52,626 bases of DNA from Phycisphaerae bacterium (lineage in GTDB: Bacteria > Planctomycetota > Phycisphaerae > UBA1845). Location of the stretch: assembly GCA_020056715.1 (NCBI GenBank), contig JAGVHG010000186.1, positions 1 through 52,626 on the forward strand, read 5' to 3'. The first letter of the stretch is position 1. Each line of letters begins with the position of its first letter. Under the pieces are notes generated by a model. The model made no database searches. It saw only the letters and a list, made by a program, of their open reading frames with translations, and was not told the origin of the DNA. Positions 25,604 through 32,498 of the stretch are shown here, in pieces. A program made the position numbers and the translations under genes.

Positions 25604-26772
25604 CGCCGAACAAGCCCCCTCGATTGAACTTCTTCGTACAGGGCCATCATCTCATTGGCGTGCCGAGTCATGCTCACGCGCTCGGTGATGGCGGAGGCCG
25701 CGTGGCCGATCCGTTTCCGCAGCCCCGCGTCGCACAACTGCTCGACCCGCTTCGCGATCGTCACAATGTCCGTCGGTTCATTAAGAACGTACCCGTTGGT
25801 CCCGTCGACGATCATCTCCGACGCACCGTCCCACCGGGTTGTGATGCACGGGACGCTCGCCACCATGCCCTCCAGCACTACGCGGCTGCACGGGTCATAA
25901 TACGTCGGGTGAACTAGGATATCGGCGGCATGGAGGAATTCGCCCACTCTTTCGCTCGGTCCCACGAAGATCAGTCGATCTACGATATCCAACCGAGCGG
26001 CGAGGCGGTGCCAAGAAGGTGACTCTCCCCGCCCGACCACCAGCGAGCGGACATTGCCGACTCCGCGTTCAACTAGCGAGGCCAAGGCCTGCATCCAGCG
26101 ATGGACGCCTTTGAGGCGGAAGTTGTGGGCGACCAAAAGAACGAGTACGTCACTTTGGGCAATACCGAATTCGCGGCGGATCGCGTGGCGGTGGTCGGCG
26201 CGCTGGCTCTCCGTGGAGCGATCCGCATCAACACCGTTGTAGATTTTGTGGATGCGCTCGTCGGGCAGATCGTAATGCTCTCTTAATTGACGAACCACGT
26301 AGTCGGAGATCGCCGCCACAATCGGTCCCTTGCCGGGTGCGAGCAGTTTTCGTTCCAGCAAGAGTAGATAGCGTTGCTTGAGGTTTAGCCGAGCGGTGTA
26401 TCGTTTCAGTCGCCGGGCGTGGGCCGAGTCACGCAAGGCGACGTTCCGCTCCATCGTTTCGGCCACCGTTCCACCGCGAGGTTGATAGATGTCCACATAA
26501 CGACACGGCGAGATCGCATGGACGACGTCGAAGGAGTCGGTTCGTAGGATGCGCTCGACGCGGTGGGAGAAGGTGACGCTCCGCCGTGTGCGCGACATGG
26601 ACGCGCCGCTGATGGTGTGTACGAACATGCCCGGCGTCGGCGAAGGCCGGCTACGAGTGAAGACATGAAGCTCGACGTCGCGATCCATCAGGTGGTGGAT
26701 GAACTGTTGCGTCGAGGTCTCCGCTCCTCCACGCCACGAGTCCAACCACTCGCTGACCAAAGCAACCTTCAT
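25600..26772 (-). CDS. family 4 glycosyltransferase (GT-B)
   Basis: 390 aa from ATG 26772, which overlaps the stop of the upstream kinase gene in ATGA; the frame is open further upstream, but the family begins with MKVALVSEWL. It is a two-Rossmann-fold glycosyltransferase related to WaaG-type core transferases: an N-terminal GGAETSTQQFIHHL, IYNGVDADR at the domain junction, then VAHNFRLKGVHRWM, LIFVGPS and the donor-site segment HPTYYDPCSRVVLEGMVAS with the E-x7-E pattern nearly kept. It probably adds a hexose to a lipid-A-core-like acceptor on the cytoplasmic face of the membrane. Second last gene of the operon GT9-kinase-GT4-plsY. Confidence 0.88.
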   Translation of the reverse strand: MKVALVSEWLDSWRGGAETSTQQFIHHLMDRDVELHVFTRSRPSPTPGMFVHTISGASMSRTRRSVTFSHRVERILRTDSFDVVHAISPCRYVDIYQPRGGTVAETMERNVALRDSAHARRLKRYTARLNLKQRYLLLLERKLLAPGKGPIVAAISDYVVRQLREHYDLPDERIHKIYNGVDADRSTESQRADHRHAIRREFGIAQSDVLVLLVAHNFRLKGVHRWMQALASLVERGVGNVRSLVVGRGESPSWHRLAARLDIVDRLIFVGPSERVGEFLHAADILVHPTYYDPCSRVVLEGMVASVPCITTRWDGASEMIVDGTNGYVLNEPTDIVTIAKRVEQLCDAGLRKRIGHAASAITERVSMTRHANEMMALYEEVQSRGLVRR

Positions 26773-27614
26773 AGGTGACTCTTTGCCCGTTCCCGCTCCG
26801 TGATGCGTTGCGTCTTGCCCACTACGCGATAGACCAACCGCCGCGCCGACGCGTCCAGTTTCCCAATACTCAGGTATCGTCGCAACCACCGAACGCGGTC
26901 CGTTCGGGACACCAGGCGTGCAGGCATCGAAAAATTCAGCGACGCGAGGTCCTTCACGATCCATCGTCGCAATCGCCATCGTGGCCGAATCACCCGCTGC
27001 AAGTCAATCAAGCAGAGCGACCGCTCGATCGGCGGCGATGGATCGTAGAACACGTGCGAAAGATAAAGATCGCGATGGATGTATCCCTGACCGTGAAGCC
27101 GGGAAATTAGGGCGGCCGTCGCCGTGATGAGTCGTTGGATCGTTAAGCGGTCCGCGTCACGCCATTGAGTCACCCACCGCTCCAAGGATTGCCCCGGAAC
27201 ACCGGCAGTCAGGATCGCGCTCCGCCGCTCATGGGAACCCTTCAATTCCTCGCCGAATGCGACCGCTTGCACACAAGGAATCCCGTCGTTGGTGAGGCGT
27301 TGGGCCCATTCCCATTCGTTCCCCGCTAGGCTGGATGCGCCGCTGCCCGATCTTCTCATGGCCCGAAGCGCCCAACGGGGTGGGCCTAAAAAGCGTTTCA
27401 GATAGAACATTCGCGGCGTTCCGTGATCGTCCAAAGTCAGCCGCCACCGTTGCCGCCACGAATCAAGCCCCGGTTTGTCGAGGCGTTCGCCGTTGGAGCA
27501 GTTAAACAAAGCGTCGAGCGAGGTCAAACCGTGCGCGCGTAGAAGCGTTTCGAACCCCTCGGAAATGACCAAGCCGCCGCGGCTCGGAGAATTAGAGTCA
27601 GCGTGGCTCAGCAT
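26769..27614 (-). CDS. lipopolysaccharide core kinase, WaaP/Kdo-kinase family
   Basis: 281 aa. A small kinase-like fold with the catalytic loop HRDLYLSHVFYD (the HRD-type Asp and downstream His as in WaaP/InaA proteins) and the metal-binding CLIDLQRV motif. A Lys in RMFYLKRFLG is a candidate for the ATP-binding lysine. The family phosphorylates heptose or Kdo in LPS core. The start ATG 27614 lies 17 bp inside the end of the upstream heptosyltransferase gene and the stop overlaps the downstream glycosyltransferase by 4 bp, so the operon is tightly coupled. It suggests a phosphorylated core oligosaccharide in this bacterium. Confidence 0.85.
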   Translation of the reverse strand: MLSHADSNSPSRGGLVISEGFETLLRAHGLTSLDALFNCSNGERLDKPGLDSWRQRWRLTLDDHGTPRMFYLKRFLGPPRWALRAMRRSGSGASSLAGNEWEWAQRLTNDGIPCVQAVAFGEELKGSHERRSAILTAGVPGQSLERWVTQWRDADRLTIQRLITATAALISRLHGQGYIHRDLYLSHVFYDPSPPIERSLCLIDLQRVIRPRWRLRRWIVKDLASLNFSMPARLVSRTDRVRWLRRYLSIGKLDASARRLVYRVVGKTQRITERERAKSHL

Positions 27615-28896
27615 GTTGAGGAATGCGACTTTGCAAAAGGGAGGTGGCCACGGAGAAGACCATATCCACGGTCACACCGGTCATACACTGATGATGTCCC
27701 AGCGGGCAGACGCGTTGCTGGCACGGGCCGCAGTCCACGTCGATCCGTACAATTCGTTCCTTGTCGTAACTCGTCGAGGTCCAGTCGGGATGCGTGGGCC
27801 CGAACACGGTGACCACCGGCACGTCGAAGGCTTTGGCAAAGTGGCGCGGACCCGCGTCGTTGCAAATCAAAAGATCGCTGCGGCGGATGAGCGACTTCAA
27901 CTCGCCCAAGGTGAGTAGCGGATCGTCGAACACGAAACCTATGCGTTTCATAGCCCCGCCGATTTGTCGGGCGATGGGTTCCTCGCCTGGGCCGCAGGTG
28001 ACGATCAACGCTGCGTCCGCGGACTCCATCAATCGGTCCCCAACGGCGGCGAACCGTTCGGGCAGCCAGCATTTCGAGGCCCCGAATTTCGCTCCCGGAC
28101 TGATGACGATCAACGGATGTCGATCAGCGATGCCAAGCGCTGAAAGCCTGTTCTGGATCGACTCGTCGCAATCGGGTGTAGTGAACAGTTCGAGTCGATC
28201 ACCAGGTCTTTCACAGCCGACTGCTTCCGCAAGATCGGCGTAGTACTCAACCAAGGGCATGGGAACGTACCGCCCCAACCGCACCGGCAGTTTCGCGCCC
28301 ATCTGAATTGAAGGCACGAAGGCACTAAGGCACGAAGGCACGTAGAGATCAGAGCCGCGAGCGGAAGCGAGCGGTGTCGAAGATCGTAGGGTCCGCTGTG
28401 CGGACCACTGTCCGCCGCGACGGTTCCTCACTGGGATTCGATCCGTAAGCAAAATCGACCGGCCGTCCCGCGCATACCCGATGCGCCTCTTAGCTCCGCT
28501 CAGCCATGCGACAACTGCCGAACGAAACGAATTCGGCAGCACGATCGCCCAGTCAAACTCGCGTGACCGCAACGTGCGCCGCAATTCCCACCACGTCCCC
28601 GGTCGTCCCCCTGTTTTGACGTTTTGACTTTTTGACGTTTCGACGTTTCCCACTTCATGCCTTAGTGCCTTATTGCCTTCGTGCCTCGGCCATTCAACGC
28701 ATTCGTCCATCCAATCCCCGCCTCGGACCAGCTCTCGCAAGTTGGGATTCACCAAAAACGTGATTCGCGCGCCGGCAAAGCGATTCCGAATCGCGCGCAG
28801 CGTCGGCGTGGCCATCACGAAATCGCCCACCCATGTCGGGAGGACGATAAGAATAGACCGAGGAGCTTGGGCGGCGAGTCGATCCACGTGCTGCAT
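27598..28896 (-). CDS. waaF: family 9 glycosyltransferase (heptosyltransferase II-like) with repeat insertions
   Basis: 432 aa, about 80 more than typical heptosyltransferases (~350). The core is clear: ILIVLPTWVGDFVMATPTLRAIR near the N-terminus, LIVISPGAKFGASKCW, and the nucleotide-sugar site LICNDAGPRHFAKAFDVPVVTVFGPTHP. The extra length comes from two stretches: around residues 78-100 (GNVETSKSQNVKTG) and 176-205 (STPLASARGSDLYVPSCLSAF). The first is encoded by the TTTTGACG-type repeat at 28613-28650 and the second by the short-unit repeat at 28311-28375. The frame is kept in both. First gene of the coupled envelope operon. It likely adds heptose to the LPS core; gene symbol by similarity only. 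Confidence 0.85.
   Translation of the reverse strand: MQHVDRLAAQAPRSILIVLPTWVGDFVMATPTLRAIRNRFAGARITFLVNPNLRELVRGGDWMDECVEWPRHEGNKALRHEVGNVETSKSQNVKTGGRPGTWWELRRTLRSREFDWAIVLPNSFRSAVVAWLSGAKRRIGYARDGRSILLTDRIPVRNRRGGQWSAQRTLRSSTPLASARGSDLYVPSCLSAFVPSIQMGAKLPVRLGRYVPMPLVEYYADLAEAVGCERPGDRLELFTTPDCDESIQNRLSALGIADRHPLIVISPGAKFGASKCWLPERFAAVGDRLMESADAALIVTCGPGEEPIARQIGGAMKRIGFVFDDPLLTLGELKSLIRRSDLLICNDAGPRHFAKAFDVPVVTVFGPTHPDWTSTSYDKERIVRIDVDCGPCQQRVCPLGHHQCMTGVTVDMVFSVATSLLQSRIPQHAEPR
28311..28375. repeat. short-unit repeat within the GT9 gene, block A
   Basis: Tandem AAGGCAC(G/T) units (28311-28341: four near-identical 8-bp units) are followed by GCCGCGAGCGGAAGCGAGCG. An inverted relative of the first part lies at about 28656-28687 in the same gene; a reverse-complement of the second part lies at about 50316-50337 in mnmA. 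Confidence 0.8.
28613..28690. repeat. short-unit repeat within the GT9 gene, block B
   Basis: TTTTGACG units (28613-28650) resembling those at 20688-20782 are directly followed by TGCCTTAGTGCCTT-type units (about 28656-28687), the inverse of block A. Blocks A and B thus carry ~30-bp inverted copies separated by ~315 bp, inside a coding gene and without breaking the frame. Confidence 0.8.
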
Positions 28897-28970
28897 CCTG
28901 GGATTCTACTCGATCCCACGTCCGCAAACAGAATCAAACAAAGCGGGCAGCACGGAAGGCCACTTTATAC

Positions 28971-30017
28971 CTAATCCAACCACTCCCAAATTGTCTGCAC
29001 GATCCCGCCAAGGGAAATGAATAGCAACATGCAGGTGATCGCCGAAGCCAAAAGGGCCACGATCTGCGCCGCGATCACCACCCCGATGCTATGCGGCATT
29101 CGAATGTATCGCCGGTATCCCACTGCGACCGACCACGCTCCAAATCCCATGACAAGCGGGAGCGCGACCGTCGCGATCTGTGCTCCATCAAACCAGAATA
29201 AACGAAACCCCCGCAGCACCGCACCCGTGGTGGAGAATGCCGCGGTGGCAAGCGGCGCAACCCCGAAGATCGCGTACACACAAACGCGGAACACATGCAG
29301 AGTTCGCACTTTACACCGCCGCATGGACTGCTGAAAAACCAGCAACGACGCGAAGGTGAAGAAACACCACACCCCGATGATTCGGGCGAATTCATACAGG
29401 TGTTGGTTTCTCCAGTCGATCCAGTCGATCGAATGGGGCAGCCAGACCGTAATCGGAACCGGACTGCCGCGAGCGGCCATCAGCCGCGTCCATCGCCAAC
29501 GGTTGACCACTTCCTCAACGATCGCAGGAACGCTGCCCGCTACCATGAGCGTAATGGTCCCGACGACTAAAATTACCAGCAGAGGACCCACCCGTGGGCG
29601 ATCATGAATGTCGATAAACCGCCAAAGTTTCTGCGGTCGCAGTGCGAGCCACCACGTGTACACGAGGGAGCGAAAGGGATGGTCGCGCCAGCGGTATTCG
29701 AATAACGGCTTTTGTCGGCGGTGGTAGTCGTCGAGAACTTGTTCCCAGGTGAACGACTCACCGCATTCCGGACACCGGGTCTCGCGCAGCCCGTAGAGGT
29801 GATACCCGCACTTGCGACAAATAAGCTGTTCAATCGGGACTGCCTTCGACCAATCAAATTCTAACCCGCACGCCGGACACTTCGGTTCGGTCAGGCCGCG
29901 AAGGTCGTGGCCGCAACGTGCACAACCAACCTCGAAGGGGATAACACTCCAGTCGGGAGCTGTTACCTCGGCGTTACGATCAAGCGTCGGTTCTGGAGAC
30001 GGTAGGGTGGAGGGCAC
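28971..30017 (-). CDS. membrane protein with two N-terminal zinc ribbons
   Basis: 348 aa, function unknown. Two consecutive ribbons are at about residues 32-52 (CARCGHDLRGL then CPACG) and 68-90 (CRKCGYHLYGL then CPECG). The rest has about five hydrophobic segments (LLVILVVGTITLMVAGSVP; FFTFASLLVF; VCVYAIFGVAPLATAAF; TVALPLVMGFGAW; IVALLASAITCMLLFI), resembling Yip1-like multi-pass domains. It shares the ribbon type with 3398-5050 and 11413-12051. The ribbons would face the cytosol if the short N-terminus stays inside. It lies between the envelope operon and a divergent gene, without a clear partner. Confidence 0.7.
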   Translation of the reverse strand: MPSTLPSPEPTLDRNAEVTAPDWSVIPFEVGCARCGHDLRGLTEPKCPACGLEFDWSKAVPIEQLICRKCGYHLYGLRETRCPECGESFTWEQVLDDYHRRQKPLFEYRWRDHPFRSLVYTWWLALRPQKLWRFIDIHDRPRVGPLLVILVVGTITLMVAGSVPAIVEEVVNRWRWTRLMAARGSPVPITVWLPHSIDWIDWRNQHLYEFARIIGVWCFFTFASLLVFQQSMRRCKVRTLHVFRVCVYAIFGVAPLATAAFSTTGAVLRGFRLFWFDGAQIATVALPLVMGFGAWSVAVGYRRYIRMPHSIGVVIAAQIVALLASAITCMLLFISLGGIVQTIWEWLD

Positions 30018-30152
30018 GGGATTATTGTCAGGGGGGACGTGCGTGTGTCAAACTAGGCAAGACTCCCGGCTGTCTTCCAGCAGAGTGTCATGTCCAAGCC
30101 CGGCAGTGCCGGGCGGCGGCATGGCGGTCCCGCCACAGTTTGGTTAAGGCGA

Positions 30153-30180
30153 TTGACAGGGCTTGCAGGGGTATTAGACT
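30153..30180 (+). promoter_or_regulatory. sigma70-type promoter of the PepSY-like gene
   Basis: A perfect TTGACA (30153-30158) and TAGACT (30175-30180) are 16 bp apart. Transcription would begin near 30187. The leader (about 80 nt) contains a GC-rich hairpin (about 30195-30220) and ends with AGGAGA before the ATG at 30269. Confidence 0.5.
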
Positions 30181-30268
30181 TTTGGTTGTTCAATCGTAAA
30201 CGAGCGGCGGCGGCGTGTGGCCGCCGACGATCCGCCGTGAACATTCGTTGCATCAGGAGAGTGATACG

Positions 30269-30868
30269 ATGAGAAGTGTCAAGAAGTTCGCACTACCGTT
30301 GGTAGGCGTGGGTGTCCTCGCATTGGCCGCGTGGCCGGTCTATGCCCACTGCGGTAAGTGCGCCGGGGATTGCAAGGAAGTGTTGAAGCAGATGGATGCG
30401 GGCAAGCTGACCGCCGCTTCGATGATCGCCACCGCCGAGGCCCATGCCAAGGGCAAAGCCGTGGGCCTGTTGGTCGACCTCGAGAAGGACAAGATGGATG
30501 CCGACGTCTTCGTCCTGGTCGGCGAAAAAGTGCAGGCCGTCGCGATCGGCGCAGACGGCAAGGCCGGCAAGATGGAAGAGGCCAAGGAAATGAAGGGCAT
30601 GGCCGCTGTGATCCAAGCCATGGACGCCGCCAAGGTAACGATGGGCGCGGTCATCGGCGCCGCCGAGGAAAAGTCGAAGGGCAAGGCCCTCGCCGTGACC
30701 GCCACGGCAACGGGTGGAAAAGCCTCGTTCGAGGTCCATTGCCTCGCCAGCGACAAGATCCAGAAAGTTACCGTCGACAACGCCGGCAAGGCGACGGGCA
30801 TGGAAGAGGCCAAGATGCTCCCCGCCGCGGCAAATGAAGAGAAGCCCAAGATGAAGCCCGGTGGTTGA
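30269..30868 (+). CDS. exported PepSY-like protein with internal duplication
   Basis: 199 aa from ATG 30269, with ribosome-binding site AGGAGA. A signal peptide (LPLVGVGVLALAAWPVYA) is followed directly by HCGKCAGDCKEV, a Cys cluster that could bind metal or form a disulfide. The remainder contains two copies of a ~70-residue unit: (1) QMDAGKLTAASMIATAEAHA... to MEEAKEMKG and (2) AMDAAKVTMGAVIGAAEEKS... to GMEEAKML. The units look like PepSY domains, which often occur in protease inhibitors and surface proteins. The tail is Lys/Pro-rich (EEKPKMKPGG). It is probably periplasmic. No binding partner is visible; the downstream M20 peptidase is separated by a strong terminator. Confidence 0.75.
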   Translation: MRSVKKFALPLVGVGVLALAAWPVYAHCGKCAGDCKEVLKQMDAGKLTAASMIATAEAHAKGKAVGLLVDLEKDKMDADVFVLVGEKVQAVAIGADGKAGKMEEAKEMKGMAAVIQAMDAAKVTMGAVIGAAEEKSKGKALAVTATATGGKASFEVHCLASDKIQKVTVDNAGKATGMEEAKMLPAAANEEKPKMKPGG

Positions 30869-30950
30869 TTCGCAACCGATAATGAATGGCACGCGGGTTG
30901 CATGACTCTGTGCCGTGTGAAGATTTTTCGATAAACCAATTGATACGACA

Positions 30951-30985
30951 GACGGGCGTCGGCGTGATCGACGCCGACGCCCGTC
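30951..30985 (+). terminator. strong hairpin, probable terminator
   Basis: A perfect 15-bp GC-rich stem (30951-30965 with 30971-30985) encloses loop GATCG and is followed by TCGTTTCT. It lies 82 bp after the PepSY-like gene and just upstream of the M20 gene's ribosome-binding site. Confidence 0.75.
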
Positions 30986-31013
30986 TCGTTTCTGTTCAGG
31001 GAGGTTGCAGACC

Positions 31014-32387
31014 ATGATCGACAAGGTGATCCAACACATCGACGCCAACCGCAAGGCTAGTGTCGATCGGTTGAACGAGTTCCTGCGGATTCCGAGCATT
31101 TCGACCGATCCCGAGCGGAAGGCCGACACCCGCAAAGGAGCGGAGTGGGTTCACCGCGTCTTCACCGGCTGCGGGATCAAGAGCGAGATCGTCGAGACCG
31201 CCGGTCACCCCTGCATCCTGGCCGACAGCGGCCCAGCCGCCGGCGGCGGCCCGACCGTGCTCATTTACGGCCACTACGATGTGCAGCCCACCGGCGATGA
31301 GTCCTTATGGAAGTCGCCGCCGTTCGTACCAACCGTCCGCGACGGAGAAATCTTCGCCCGCGGTTCGGCGGACGACAAAGGTCAGGTGCTGTCGCACATG
31401 CTCGCGGCCGAGGCGTGGATGAAAGTCGCCGGAAAGCTGCCCATCCGCGTCAAGTTCCTCATCGAGGGCGAGGAAGAAATCGGCTCACCCAACCTCGATG
31501 CGATCATCCACAAGCTCCGCGACCGGCTGGCCTGCGACTACGTCGCCCTCTCCGACACCCCCAAGTTCGACAAGACCACTCCGGCGATCACCTACGGGAC
31601 GAAAGGTTTGATCTACAAAGAACTCATCCTCACCGGCCCCAAACAAAACCTACACAGCGGGTCGTACGGCGGGACGCTCACCAATCCGGGTAACGCCGCC
31701 GCGACGATCATTGCCGCCCTACGCGATGCGGACAACCGCGTCACCATCCCCGGCTTCTACGACGACGTTCGACCGCTTTCTGCCGACGAACGAAAGCGGC
31801 TCGAAGCCTTGAACTTCGACGAGAAGGGCTACCTCGCAGCCATGGGTGCACCAGCGCTCACCGGTGAGAAAGGCTACAGCACGATCGAGCGGCGTTGGGC
31901 CAGGCCGACGCTCGACGTCAACGGAATGTACGGCGGATTCATGGGAGCGGGTGCCTCGACGGTGATTCCGGCCAAGATCGGGGTGAAGGTCTCCATGCGC
32001 ATCGTTCCCGATCAAGACCCCGAGAAAATCAACAAAGCCTTCGAGGCAACGGTTAGGAAACTATGCCCGCCGGGCGTGAAGCTCGAAATCCTCACTCACA
32101 GCTATTGCTCGGCCTACGCGGCCCCGATCGACTCGCCCGGAATGCGTGCCGCGGCCGACGCCCTCAAGGCCGGATTCGGCAAGGCCCCGGTCTTCATCCG
32201 TGAAGGCGGAACACTGCCTATCCTGCCCTTGTTCAAGAAGGAGCTCGGCGCGGATTCGATCATGATGGGCTTCTGCATGCCCGACTGCAACGCCCACGGC
32301 CCCAACGAGTTCTTCGGAATCGACGACCTGCACAACGGCACGAAGGCCTCGGCGCACTTCGTCCAACTCCTCGCCAAGGCCCGGTAG
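31014..32387 (+). CDS. M20 family dipeptidase/deacylase
   Basis: 457 aa from ATG 31014, with a GGGAGG site just upstream. A cytosolic zinc peptidase of the M20 family, hydrolysing dipeptides or related amides. Metal ligands are visible in order: GHYDVQP (His), ADDKG (Asp), EGEEEIGSP (catalytic and metal Glu), SDTPKF (Asp) and NAHGPNEF (His). Between them lies the dimerisation/lid domain (residues ~200-310, including NLHSGSYGG). Length and motif order match carnosinase/PepV-like members. The stop lies 111 bp from the convergent rseP gene. The exact substrate is not predictable. Confidence 0.92.
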   Translation: MIDKVIQHIDANRKASVDRLNEFLRIPSISTDPERKADTRKGAEWVHRVFTGCGIKSEIVETAGHPCILADSGPAAGGGPTVLIYGHYDVQPTGDESLWKSPPFVPTVRDGEIFARGSADDKGQVLSHMLAAEAWMKVAGKLPIRVKFLIEGEEEIGSPNLDAIIHKLRDRLACDYVALSDTPKFDKTTPAITYGTKGLIYKELILTGPKQNLHSGSYGGTLTNPGNAAATIIAALRDADNRVTIPGFYDDVRPLSADERKRLEALNFDEKGYLAAMGAPALTGEKGYSTIERRWARPTLDVNGMYGGFMGAGASTVIPAKIGVKVSMRIVPDQDPEKINKAFEATVRKLCPPGVKLEILTHSYCSAYAAPIDSPGMRAAADALKAGFGKAPVFIREGGTLPILPLFKKELGADSIMMGFCMPDCNAHGPNEFFGIDDLHNGTKASAHFVQLLAKAR

Positions 32388-32498
32388 AAGTTTGTGCCCC
32401 GCCTCGGCGGGCTGTGTCAGCAGTGGCTTCGTCTATCTGCACGGGAGGGACCGGGGTGAGGGCGATGTAGCGCCACCCGTGCCTTCTTATTTCTGCGT

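Noticed and set aside
28311-28341. Tandem AAGGCACG units as a CRISPR-like array
   Set aside because: Units are 8 bp, without unique spacers of 30-40 bp, and lie inside a coding gene. No cas genes are in the window.
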